Of a DNA stretch of 34,599 nt, positions 1 to 7,056 are shown piece after piece. The notes beneath the pieces were generated by a model, which saw only the letters and a list, made by a program, of their open reading frames with translations, was not told the DNA's origin and did no database searches. Source of the DNA: Proteiniphilum sp. UBA5267 (GTDB lineage Bacteria > Bacteroidota > Bacteroidia > Bacteroidales > Dysgonomonadaceae); assembly GCA_002411515.1 (NCBI GenBank), contig DHTF01000103.1, positions 6,934 to 41,532 of the forward strand, written 5' to 3'. Both the position numbers and the translations under genes were made by a program. Every line of letters begins with the position of its first letter. The first letter of the stretch is position 1.

Positions 1-59
1 CTGATGTACGCTAAAAGAACAATGGCTAGTGCTAAAAGCACCCTCATTACAACTTTCAT
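1..59 (-). CDS. N-terminal fragment of a membrane-anchored or secreted protein
   Basis: Reading leftward from an ATG at 59, the frame is open to the window edge and gives 19 codons beginning MKVVMRVLLALAIVLLAYI. This is a short basic N-terminus followed by an uninterrupted hydrophobic stretch, typical of a signal peptide or N-terminal membrane anchor. The rest of the gene lies outside the window, so no function can be assigned. It is divergent from the helicase gene. A TAnnTTTG element (TAAATTTG, reverse strand, 116-123) sits about 60 bases upstream of the ATG, which supports a real gene start. The call rests on the start, the hydrophobic run and the promoter-like element only. Confidence 0.55.
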   Translation of the reverse strand, partial: MKVVMRVLLALAIVLLAYI

Positions 60-173
60 GGACTTTTTCTTTTTAATTTATATTGTTTTGATTTTGATTT
101 TCTGAATTTAGACTACAAATTTAGAAAAAGAATGATAATTGTGCTACTTTTACCAGAAAAAATACCAAAAAAA
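60..173. promoter_or_regulatory. AT-rich divergent promoter region
   Basis: This very AT-rich gap separates two divergent genes. On the minus strand TAAATTTG (116-123) is an exact match to the Bacteroides -7 consensus TAnnTTTG and would serve the leftward gene; no good -33 TTTG was found for it. On the plus strand TACTTTTA (145-152) is one base off the consensus and has TTTA (120-123) 21 bases upstream. If the latter is used, transcription starts near 159, downstream of an in-frame ATG at 132 and upstream of the ATG at 174. Confidence 0.4.
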
Positions 174-1601
174 ATGGTTAATCGCTTCTTTATTGAGAAA
201 ATCAGCGAGAATTTCCCCTACAGTTTTACAAACGACCAACAGAGAGCCCTCGATCGGATTGCTGATTTTCTTTTTTCCGGAGTTGCCGATCAGCTTTTTC
301 TGCTGACAGGATATGCAGGAACAGGAAAATCTTCCCTCATCGGGAGCCTGGTCAGGGCCATGGCACAGTTCAGGCAGAAAACCATCCTGCTGGCACCCAC
401 GGGACGTGCAGCCAAGGTGTTTTCGGGATATGCTGCACAACAGGCATACACCATTCACAAGAAGATTTATCGGCAGAAACAGTTTGCAGAAGGCACGCCT
501 CACTTCTCCCTGGCTGAAAACCTGCACAAGCATACACTTTTTATTGTAGATGAGGCTTCTATGATCAACAATGAGTCGGCCGATTATGCTCTCTTCGGGA
601 CGGGGCGCTTGCTTGATGATCTGATTGAGTACGTATATTCCGGCGAAGGGTGCCGGATGTTGCTCATAGGCGACAATGCCCAGTTGCCGCCGGTGATGCA
701 GGAAAACAGTCCTGCACTCGATAAGGCGGTGTTGCAGTCTTATTCGTTGCAGGTAGTAGATGCGATGCTGACTGAAATCGTGCGTCAGGCAGAAGAGTCG
801 GGAATACTCCACAATGCTACTGCACTCCGAAATGCACTGCGTTTTCACCAGACAGAAGACTATCCGAAGCTGTATATCAATGGCTTTGCCGATGTGAAGC
901 GGATTAACGGTGCCGAGCTGATTGATGAAATTGGGGATGCCTATCGCAAAGGGGGAATGGAGGAAACCATCGTCATCTCACGCTCCAACAAGCGGGTGAA
1001 TGCCTACAACAACGGCATACGCAACAGGGTGCTTTACCGCGAAGAGGAACTTTCTACCGGAGATATGCTGATGATCACGAAGAATAACTATTTCTGGGTG
1101 AATGATTTTGAGCATCTCGACTTTTTGGCCAACGGTGAGTTTGTGGAGGTGGTGCGGATTAGAGGAGAAGAAGAAATGTATGGTTTCCGGTTTTGCAATG
1201 TGGTGTTGTATCACCGGGATTATGACATTGAATTCGAAGCCAAAATAAACCTCGATGTGTTGCACACCGAGGTCCCTGGTCTCACCCGTGCACAGAACGA
1301 CCTGTTGTTTGCCAACGTGATGGAAGATTATGGCGACATTTCCCAGAAGCGGTTGCGTTATAAAAAAGTGAAAGAGAATCCCTATTTTAACGCATTGCAG
1401 GTGAAATATGGCTATGCCATAACCTGCCACAAAGCCCAGGGTGGAGAGTGGAGAAATGTGTTCCTCGATCTGGGCTATGTGCAAAAGGAACATATGGGTG
1501 AAAATTTCTACCGGTGGCTTTATACATCCATCACACGGGCTTCGGAGCAACTCTGGCTGGTAAATTTACCGGACGATTTTGTGGCACTTTCCAAAATATG
1601 A
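174..1601 (+). CDS. RecD-like ATP-dependent DNA helicase (AAA_30 plus UvrD_C_2 type)
   Basis: This 475-residue superfamily 1 helicase resembles a compact RecD without the N-terminal extension of the RecBCD subunit. Walker A is GYAGTGKS at residues 46-53. A Walker B-like FIVDEAS lies near residue 125, GDNAQLPPV is the usual motif III region, and a UvrD_C_2-type end contains AITCHKAQGGEW (near 415) and YTSITRASEQLWLV. Such proteins are expected to unwind DNA using ATP in repair or recombination; the exact substrate is not known. An earlier in-frame ATG at 132 would add 14 residues, but the family-like start MVNRFFIEKI and the likely promoter at 145-152 favour 174. It is followed after 88 bases by a coiled-coil protein gene on the same strand. 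RecB or RecC partners are not in the window, so naming it recD would be unsafe. Confidence 0.85.
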   Translation: MVNRFFIEKISENFPYSFTNDQQRALDRIADFLFSGVADQLFLLTGYAGTGKSSLIGSLVRAMAQFRQKTILLAPTGRAAKVFSGYAAQQAYTIHKKIYRQKQFAEGTPHFSLAENLHKHTLFIVDEASMINNESADYALFGTGRLLDDLIEYVYSGEGCRMLLIGDNAQLPPVMQENSPALDKAVLQSYSLQVVDAMLTEIVRQAEESGILHNATALRNALRFHQTEDYPKLYINGFADVKRINGAELIDEIGDAYRKGGMEETIVISRSNKRVNAYNNGIRNRVLYREEELSTGDMLMITKNNYFWVNDFEHLDFLANGEFVEVVRIRGEEEMYGFRFCNVVLYHRDYDIEFEAKINLDVLHTEVPGLTRAQNDLLFANVMEDYGDISQKRLRYKKVKENPYFNALQVKYGYAITCHKAQGGEWRNVFLDLGYVQKEHMGENFYRWLYTSITRASEQLWLVNLPDDFVALSKI

Positions 1602-1689
1602 TTAATTTTGTACTGAAAGGGAAAGGTGCAAGCCTTTTTCAGCTTTCTCAAAAAGTATCGGTTTGTCACGTCTCGATAAAGCATATAGA

Positions 1690-2421
1690 ATGTCGGAAAC
1701 AAAAAATGATTACCTCAATAGCTTGCAGCTCGAACTTCGCTCGATGGAAGAACGACTGCAGTCACTTCGGAAGAGCGATGAGCTGCCCTTCTCTTTTTTC
1801 ACTGAATCGTTCAACAAAATACAGGATATAAGCCGCTTGCTGCACGAACTGGAATGGTTGCAGATCAATGAGATGAAGCAGCAGATGGAGCAACTGGTCC
1901 GCTTTCTGTCGGAAACAGATCAACGAAGCAGCACTGAAAAGGAAAATAATGCTTCCGATAGGAACGTACCGGTTGAAGAGGTGCCGCCGGTAAGGACCGA
2001 AGAGACGCAGGAAACCGTGAAGAATATACCTCCCGGAAACCGCTATGCCGAGGGACTCTCACTGCCGGAATACAGAAATCCTCATTCCTCCCACACCGCA
2101 ACGCCGCCAGAGAGACCACAAGCCACGCCCTCCTTTTCGGAGAAGAACCAAAGGCCGGTTGTCTCTTCGTTAAACGACATGGTCAAACAGGTCCCCACGG
2201 CGTTGAACTTGAACAGGAGCATCAGTCTGAATGATCGTTTTTTGTTTCAAAGAGCATTGTTCCACAATAGCAGGGAGGAGATGAATCAAATGATGATTCG
2301 GCTGCACGCTTTTGAAGATTTCGACCGTGCGGAGCGCTATTTGAGGGAAGAGAGTGGTTGGGATTTTGAAGATCCGGTAGTGGTGGATTTTCTGGATGCA
2401 ATAAAGAGGGGGTTTGTGTAA
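1690..2421 (+). CDS. Coiled-coil protein with a Bacteroidota-type C-terminal helical module, function unknown
   Basis: The 243-residue product has three visible parts. Residues 1 to about 85 are heptad-like and charged (LQLELRSMEERLQSLRK, LLHELEWLQINEMKQQMEQL) and probably form a coiled coil. Residues 90-165 are a low-complexity linker rich in E, P, S and T. The last 75 residues form a compact module with SLNDRFLFQRALFHNSREEM, then W-D-F-E-D and FLDAIKRGF. I recognise this module as recurring at the C-termini of Bacteroidota proteins of unknown function, but cannot name a family. There is no signal peptide, so it should be cytoplasmic. A TTG 27 bases upstream (1663) is in frame, but the ATG at 1690 is preferred. 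The gene ends 14 bases before rsmI, suggesting co-transcription with it. The function is unknown. Confidence 0.75.
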   Translation: MSETKNDYLNSLQLELRSMEERLQSLRKSDELPFSFFTESFNKIQDISRLLHELEWLQINEMKQQMEQLVRFLSETDQRSSTEKENNASDRNVPVEEVPPVRTEETQETVKNIPPGNRYAEGLSLPEYRNPHSSHTATPPERPQATPSFSEKNQRPVVSSLNDMVKQVPTALNLNRSISLNDRFLFQRALFHNSREEMNQMMIRLHAFEDFDRAERYLREESGWDFEDPVVVDFLDAIKRGFV

Positions 2422-2435
2422 CCTTGTGACGGCAG

Positions 2436-3110
2436 ATGGAGACAGGTAAATTGTTTGTGATACCCACGCCGATAGGCAATCTGGAAGACATGACCTTTCG
2501 GGCAATAAGCCTGTTGAAGGAGTGCGACCTGGTACTGGCGGAAGATACCCGCACCAGCAGCTTTCTGTTCAAACACTTCGGAATAGAAACGCACATGCAG
2601 TCGCACCATAAATTTAACGAACACAAGACCACCGCCGAAATGGTGGAGCGAATGAAAGGAGGAAGCAGGATTGCTCTCATATCGGATGCTGGTACGCCAG
2701 CCATCTCCGATCCAGGGTTCCTGTTGGTGAGAGCCGCAATTCAGGAAGAGATAGCGGTAGAGTGCCTCCCCGGAGCTACAGCCTTTGTGCCTGCACTGGT
2801 AGAGTCGGGATTGCCCTGTGACCGTTTTTGTTTTGAGGGGTTTCTGCCACAGAAAAAAGGGAGACAGACGAGACTGCAACAACTCGCTGAAGAGAGCAGA
2901 ACCATGATTTTCTATGAATCTCCCTATCGGGTGCTGAAAACATTGACACAGCTTGCGGAACATCTGGGAAGCCAACGGGAGGCTTCGGCATCGAGGGAGA
3001 TTTCAAAGATCTACGCCGAAACAGTGCGCGGAACACTGCAGGAACTGGTTACACATTTTACCCTACAAGCACCCAGAGGCGAATTTGTGATTGTCGTAGC
3101 TGGAAGGTAG
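2436..3110 (+). CDS. rsmI: 16S rRNA (cytidine-1402-2'-O)-methyltransferase RsmI
   Basis: RsmI uses S-adenosylmethionine to methylate the 2'-hydroxyl of C1402 in the decoding centre of 16S rRNA; RsmH, also in this window at 9631, methylates the N4 position of the same base. The 224-residue product shows the tetrapyrrole-methylase fold signatures in order: PTPIGNLEDMTFRA near residues 10-23, LAEDTRTS, then ISDAGTPAISDPGF and the GATAFVPAL segment. It lacks the C-terminal extension of the roughly 286-residue E. coli enzyme, which fits the shorter forms seen in many Bacteroidota. It starts at an ATG 14 bases after the upstream coiled-coil gene. Having both C1402 methylases within 7 kb is notable, but they are in separate transcription units. 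Confidence 0.93.
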   Translation: METGKLFVIPTPIGNLEDMTFRAISLLKECDLVLAEDTRTSSFLFKHFGIETHMQSHHKFNEHKTTAEMVERMKGGSRIALISDAGTPAISDPGFLLVRAAIQEEIAVECLPGATAFVPALVESGLPCDRFCFEGFLPQKKGRQTRLQQLAEESRTMIFYESPYRVLKTLTQLAEHLGSQREASASREISKIYAETVRGTLQELVTHFTLQAPRGEFVIVVAGR

Positions 3111-3172
3111 GAGGGTCACCAAACTATTTTATCGAGTGATTTGTTTAATAGAAAGATAAAAAAATTGAGATT

Positions 3173-4027
3173 ATGAAAAAAGTATGGTTAGGCATGTTTC
3201 TTCTGGGGTTGATTGTTTCATGCACCAACGTAAAGGAAACGAAGGAATATAAAGAGTTGCAGGCTCAACGCGATTCCCTGCTGATGCAGTCTGCCGGAAC
3301 ACAACAGGAGGCTGCGGAAATGATGGCGGTCATCAGTGAGGTGGAAGCCAACTTTGCGAAAATAAGAGAGGCCGAAAAATACATCTCCACCCAGTCGGCA
3401 CAAAGTGGCGAAATGAGTCAGGATACCAAAGATCGTGTAAATGAGAACTTCAAAATGATCAGTGAGATCCTGCAGCGAAACAAGCAACAACTTGCTGAAC
3501 TCAACAAAAAGCAGAGTGGCAGCAACAAAGAGATCCTGGCGCTGAAGAATACCATTACACGACTCAACAACGAAATGAAAGAAAGCAGCAGCCGACTGGT
3601 CGAATTGCAAAACCAGCTCTCGTTAAAAGACGAGCAGATCGCGCAGCTCTCGCAGGATATGAGCGCACTTGCGATGGAATCGGAGCAGCAGTCTGCCGTC
3701 ATTCAGGATCAGGACAGAACACTGCATACCGCCTATTATGTCTTTGGAACAGGCAATGAACTAAAGGATCAGAAGATTCTCTCCGGGGGCTTTTTGCAGC
3801 AGACAAGGGTGATGAAAGACACCTTCAACAAGGATTATTTCCTCCAGATCGATATCCGCGAAGTCACGCAGATACCCCTGTATGCACCAAAGGGGAAATT
3901 GTGGTCTACCCATCCCGAGGGGACCTATGAATTTGTAAAGGGCAGTGATAACAATCTGGTATTGCACATCACCGACACCCAGCGTTTCTGGAGTCTGACC
4001 AAGTACCTGATCATCGAAGTAAATTAA
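3173..4027 (+). CDS. Lipoprotein with a long periplasmic coiled coil, function unknown
   Basis: The 284-residue product begins MKKVWLGMFLLGLIVSC, a lipoprotein signal peptide with a lipobox (IVSC) and the acylated cysteine at residue 17. Residues 20 to about 185 are rich in Q, E, K, S and A with heptad spacing (KEYKELQAQRDSLL, RLVELQNQLSLKDEQIAQL) and should form an elongated coiled coil. The last 95 residues are different: an aromatic globular domain with TAYYVFGTGNELKDQ, IDIREVTQIPLYAPKGKL and HPEGTYEFV. This design, a membrane-tethered coiled coil plus a small end domain, suggests an envelope spacer or scaffold, which is inference. It lies 62 bases after rsmI and is closed by the strong hairpin at 4056-4094. 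I do not recognise a characterised homologue. Confidence 0.8.
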   Translation: MKKVWLGMFLLGLIVSCTNVKETKEYKELQAQRDSLLMQSAGTQQEAAEMMAVISEVEANFAKIREAEKYISTQSAQSGEMSQDTKDRVNENFKMISEILQRNKQQLAELNKKQSGSNKEILALKNTITRLNNEMKESSSRLVELQNQLSLKDEQIAQLSQDMSALAMESEQQSAVIQDQDRTLHTAYYVFGTGNELKDQKILSGGFLQQTRVMKDTFNKDYFLQIDIREVTQIPLYAPKGKLWSTHPEGTYEFVKGSDNNLVLHITDTQRFWSLTKYLIIEVN

Positions 4028-4055
4028 TACATGCCGGAAAAAGGCAATACATTTT

Positions 4056-4094
4056 ATCACGGAGTGAAACAACCATCACTCCGTGATCGTTTTT
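4056..4094 (+). terminator. Strong intrinsic terminator after the lipoprotein gene
   Basis: A perfect 12-bp stem, ATCACGGAGTGA (4056-4067) and TCACTCCGTGAT (4076-4087), encloses an 8-base loop and is followed by CG and five T residues (4090-4094). It lies 28 bases after the lipoprotein stop codon and ends only 5 bases before the yjjG ATG at 4100. There is no room for a promoter between hairpin and start codon, so yjjG mRNA must either read through or carry the hairpin in its leader. Confidence 0.85.
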
Positions 4095-4099
4095 AACAT

Positions 4100-4792
4100 A
4101 TGGGTTACAAGAATCTTTTTATGGATCTGGATGATACCCTTTGGGACATCCACCTCAACGGAAGAGAGTGTTTGGAGGAGATTTACCAGGATTATGGTTA
4201 CGCAGAATTTTATCCCACCTTTTCAGACTACTACGCAGTATATATGCCCGGCAACCTGCGTCTGTGGGCGATGTACCGGCAAGGTGAAATCCGAAAGGAA
4301 GAACTGATTGTGGAGCGCTTTCTGGCACCAGTGAGAGACTTTGGTATCAACGACCCGGAGTATGCCCGGCAACTGAGCGACGATTTTCTGGATCGTACAA
4401 CCCGCAAGACGCGGCTCATAGAGGGGACTCTGGAACTTCTTGATTACCTGAAACCCCGTTACCGCATGCACATCCTTTCAAACGGATTCCGCGAGGTACA
4501 GTATAAAAAGATTGAGAATTCCGGGCTCAAACCCTATTTCGACAAGATCATTCTTTCGGAAGATGCCGGCATCAACAAGCCCCATCCCGATATGTTTACC
4601 TATGCCCTCAAGAGTACCAACTCACGGCGTAACGAAACGGTCATGATCGGCGATAGCTGGGATGCCGATATCGTGGGCGCATACCAGAGCCGCATCGCAC
4701 AAATCTGGTTTAACCCTGCTGCCGAGGCTCCCGACGGATTTGAACCCACGCATACCGTAAGAACACTGGCTGAAATCAGGGATATACTGTAA
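4100..4792 (+). CDS. yjjG: YjjG-family HAD hydrolase, probable noncanonical pyrimidine nucleotidase
   Basis: The 230-residue product is a haloacid-dehalogenase phosphatase. Motif I is DLDDT (residues 9-13, nucleophile D9 and acid D11). Motif II is the segment around ILSNGF. The motif III lysine lies in INKPHPDMF, and motif IV is MIGDSWDADI. The helical cap between motifs I and II (residues 20-95) is of the subclass I type. YjjG removes phosphate from noncanonical pyrimidine nucleoside monophosphates and so helps keep damaged bases out of DNA. The gene is convergent with arginine deiminase, their stop codons being one base apart. The start is the ATG directly after the terminator hairpin; no other in-frame start gives the conserved beginning. 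HAD specificity is hard to read from sequence, so the family is firm and the substrate is inferred. Confidence 0.85.
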   Translation: MGYKNLFMDLDDTLWDIHLNGRECLEEIYQDYGYAEFYPTFSDYYAVYMPGNLRLWAMYRQGEIRKEELIVERFLAPVRDFGINDPEYARQLSDDFLDRTTRKTRLIEGTLELLDYLKPRYRMHILSNGFREVQYKKIENSGLKPYFDKIILSEDAGINKPHPDMFTYALKSTNSRRNETVMIGDSWDADIVGAYQSRIAQIWFNPAAEAPDGFEPTHTVRTLAEIRDIL

Positions 4793-4793
4793 T

Positions 4794-6062
4794 TCAATCG
4801 TTATTCTTCCTAACCAGTGGCATCGTCATGCACCTGGGGCCACCCCCGCCACGCGGCAGTTCAGACCCTTCAATGGTGATCACACATTTCCCGGCAGAAT
4901 GAATGTCGAATTGGCCGCGAATTACATCGTTGGCCGTCACGATGTCAAAGCCGTTTTTGTTGAGTTCTTCCAGTGTGTGGATATTGCGCGCATAGGAAAG
5001 TATCTTTCCCGGGGCGATGGCTAAAAAGTTGGCGCCGCTGTGCCACTGCTCCCGCTCCTGATCCCAATCATCGGCTTTCCCTCCACAAATCACCGGTTCC
5101 AGATCAACGCCCAGCTTCCGCAGCAGGCTCAGGATGCCATTGGCCGATGAGATCCGCGTCACCTTGCCGTCATCAATCTGCATGTGTACCGTCTGGTAGG
5201 GAGAGCTGCTCATGATAAGCGGTTTGTACACCATGGCCTTGTCGGTGTCGAGCATGGTGAAGACCATGTCGAGGTGAATAAACGATTCCGGCGATTCCGG
5301 CAACTGCTGCACGATGACATGTTTCTTCCCCGACCCTGTTTTACAAAACTCCTGCACCAGCAGGTCGATGCCCTGCGTCGAGGTTCTCGTCCCGTTTCCA
5401 ATAAGCAGGATGTCCTCCCGGATGACCAGGATGTCACCTCCTTCAATTTTCACCAGCGGGTTGTTGTCCGATAAATCGTACGCATTTCTCACGTCGGTAT
5501 GAAAATAAAGCCCGCTTCCGAAAATGGCTTCCATGATCAGCGATTCACGCAGACGCACGTTGTTGGCCATTTTGCAGATCAACGCATGATTCCCGATGAT
5601 GGCCGAGGAGTCTCGTGTAAAGTAAAAATTATAAAGGGGCTTTAGCGCGTAGTATTCCTCTCGCAGAAAATCGGTCAGCGTGTTGACCCGAAGAGGTAGC
5701 CCTTCAATCAAAATCTTTGAGAGCAAGGGGGCAGGCTGTCCCATCAGCAGATCGAGGTAGCCGGTAACATATTCGGCCTCACATATTTTCCGGAGAAGCC
5801 TTTCCTTTAAATCTTCCTTTTCCAGTACGCCGGTGAGCAGATCGGAAACTTCATATACCCGCGATGTTTTTTGTAGCACTCCCAGCAGCTGATTGTATTC
5901 TTTGCGGGCAATGGATAAATTCAGGATGTCGCTGTAGAGCGCTCTTTGTGCATGGCGGGGAGTCATGTTCTCCACTTCAGCCCCGGGATAATGCAGGAGC
6001 ACCGCTTCCAGTTTTCCCGTTTCCGATTGAATATGCAAGGTGCATTGTTGATCGTGTGTCAT
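4794..6062 (-). CDS. arcA: Arginine deiminase
   Basis: The enzyme hydrolyses L-arginine to citrulline and ammonia, the first step of the arginine deiminase pathway. The 422-residue product has the family layout and all catalytic positions: FTRD with D151, EGGD with E207, HLDMVF with H263 and D265, and the nucleophile C411 in GGGGPRCMTM. The N-terminus SETGKLEAVLLHYPGAEVE is the usual first strand. A longer frame beginning at 6146 exists, but the family start and the -7 element at 6154-6161, which puts the transcript start near 6147, favour the ATG at 6062. Neither ornithine carbamoyltransferase nor carbamate kinase is adjacent, so here the enzyme may serve ammonia production, acid protection or arginine use with partners elsewhere. 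It follows the flavodoxin gene on the same strand but appears to have its own promoter. Confidence 0.92.
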   Translation of the reverse strand: MTHDQQCTLHIQSETGKLEAVLLHYPGAEVENMTPRHAQRALYSDILNLSIARKEYNQLLGVLQKTSRVYEVSDLLTGVLEKEDLKERLLRKICEAEYVTGYLDLLMGQPAPLLSKILIEGLPLRVNTLTDFLREEYYALKPLYNFYFTRDSSAIIGNHALICKMANNVRLRESLIMEAIFGSGLYFHTDVRNAYDLSDNNPLVKIEGGDILVIREDILLIGNGTRTSTQGIDLLVQEFCKTGSGKKHVIVQQLPESPESFIHLDMVFTMLDTDKAMVYKPLIMSSSPYQTVHMQIDDGKVTRISSANGILSLLRKLGVDLEPVICGGKADDWDQEREQWHSGANFLAIAPGKILSYARNIHTLEELNKNGFDIVTANDVIRGQFDIHSAGKCVITIEGSELPRGGGGPRCMTMPLVRKNND

Positions 6063-6095
6063 TTCATATGTGTGTTTCGTTATATCCACCAAAGC

Positions 6096-6161
6096 TGCTC
6101 TCAGAGCATGGAGGAAATACTTGAGAGATCGGTTAATGTGAAACAAGAATTGGCAAAAATA
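6096..6161 (-). promoter_or_regulatory. Leader and -7 promoter element of arginine deiminase, with a dyad
   Basis: On the minus strand TATTTTTG (6154-6161) matches the Bacteroides -7 consensus TAnnTTTG; no clear -33 was found. Downstream in the predicted leader lies a perfect 13-base dyad, TGCTCTCAGAGCA (6096-6108). It does not look like an ArgR box. It could be an operator or a short hairpin, and it may be chance. Confidence 0.35.
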
Positions 6162-6187
6162 GCGGCCCTGCCGTAGAAAGATATGAT

Positions 6188-6694
6188 CTACTTCAACCAG
6201 GGTTTCAGGATCTCTACCCAGGCGGCGATGCGCTCATCGGTGAGTTCCGGCTCGGTGTCGTCGTCGAGGGGAAGGCCCACAAACTGGCCGTCGACAAGGG
6301 CCCTGGAGTATTCAAAATCATATCCTTCGCGAGAAACCTGTCCAATGACGGTTGCTCCTTTCGCCACGACAATCTCATAAAGGATGCCCATGCCATCCAC
6401 AAATGAACTGGGATATATAGAAGCATCTCCCATGCCAAACAGGGCGACCGTCTTGCCGGAGAGATCCATTTTCTCCAGCTTGGGATAGAAATCATTCCAG
6501 TCGTCCTGCAAATCCTGTACACCCCAGGTGGAAACCCCCAGTATCAGTACTTCATTGGAGTGAAAAGGGGCTTCATCGCCATCGTAAATGTCAGATAATG
6601 ACGGGGTATAATCGGCCAGTTCGGCAGCTATTTTCTCTGCTGCATTTTTGGTATGTTCGGTGCTCGATCCGTAAATGATTGCTATTGATTTCAT
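6188..6694 (-). CDS. fldA: Flavodoxin
   Basis: This 168-residue long-chain flavodoxin is a small FMN electron carrier that can replace ferredoxin, especially in low iron. The phosphate-binding loop is IYGSSTEHT at residues 6-14, followed by the amphipathic helix KNAAEKIAAEL. LGVSTWGVQDLQDDW carries the aromatic isoalloxazine-stacking region, and VALFGMGDASIYPSSFVDGMG is the third flavin loop. The track-length frame starts at 6754, but the conserved first strand MKSIAII begins at the ATG at 6694, and the promoter at 6722-6752 lies upstream of that. Its partner oxidoreductase is not in the window. It precedes arginine deiminase by 125 bases on the same strand. Confidence 0.95.
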   Translation of the reverse strand: MKSIAIIYGSSTEHTKNAAEKIAAELADYTPSLSDIYDGDEAPFHSNEVLILGVSTWGVQDLQDDWNDFYPKLEKMDLSGKTVALFGMGDASIYPSSFVDGMGILYEIVVAKGATVIGQVSREGYDFEYSRALVDGQFVGLPLDDDTEPELTDERIAAWVEILKPWLK

Positions 6695-6721
6695 TGCTGT
6701 GATTTTAACGTTGTTCGTTCG

Positions 6722-6752
6722 CAAAGATAACATAAGTTTCAGAAAACCCAAC
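6722..6752 (-). promoter_or_regulatory. Bacteroides-type promoter for flavodoxin
   Basis: Reading the minus strand, GTTG (6749-6752, three of four bases of the -33 TTTG) is followed by a 19-base spacer and TATCTTTG (6722-6729), an exact -7 match. The predicted transcript starts about 20 bases before the ATG at 6694. This is among the best promoter matches in the window. Confidence 0.6.
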
Positions 6753-6839
6753 ACAATTGGGCATAATCCTTATTGATACCCATCCGCGGTAGAATTCGCA
6801 GGGATCAAGACCTAACCTGCGTCGATTTTTCTCCACTTC

Positions 6840-6872
6840 TATTCGAAGCATATTCGAAGTATATCCGAAGTA
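6840..6872. repeat. Three tandem 11-bp repeats in a gene-free stretch
   Basis: Between flavodoxin and glsB (6695-7056, 362 bases) no credible gene is present; open frames on either strand have no recognisable motifs. The stretch holds three direct repeats: TATTCGAAGCA (6840-6850), TATTCGAAGTA (6851-6861) and TATCCGAAGTA (6862-6872), followed by a decayed unit starting TATTAGG. The period of 11 is close to one helical turn, as in stacked protein sites, and each unit holds the palindrome TTCGAA or its variant TCCGAA. What it does is unknown. Confidence 0.7.
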
Positions 6873-7056
6873 TATTAGGAGAAGATACGGAGAATCACAA
6901 GACAAACCCCAGGACGATACAGGATAAATACAAGCAAAATATAAGTGCATATCCAGTCCGGTCTCATCCTGAACAAGAACATTCAGGGTAGACAAAAAAC
7001 GGAACAATACAAATTATACGGGGTGAAGGAGGTGGAAGCCCGACACGCCAGGCCGC

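Noticed and set aside
132..173. Upstream ATG at 132 as the helicase start
   Set aside because: It adds a lysine- and proline-containing tail not typical of the family and would lie upstream of the likely transcript start.
6840..6872. Possible CRISPR array
   Set aside because: Repeats are 11 bases, directly adjacent without spacers, and no cas genes are near.
6705..7007. Open frames on both strands in the flavodoxin-glsB gap (100 and 72 codons)
   Set aside because: No recognisable motif, overlap with each other and with the flavodoxin promoter, and the 11-bp repeats explain part of the sequence.
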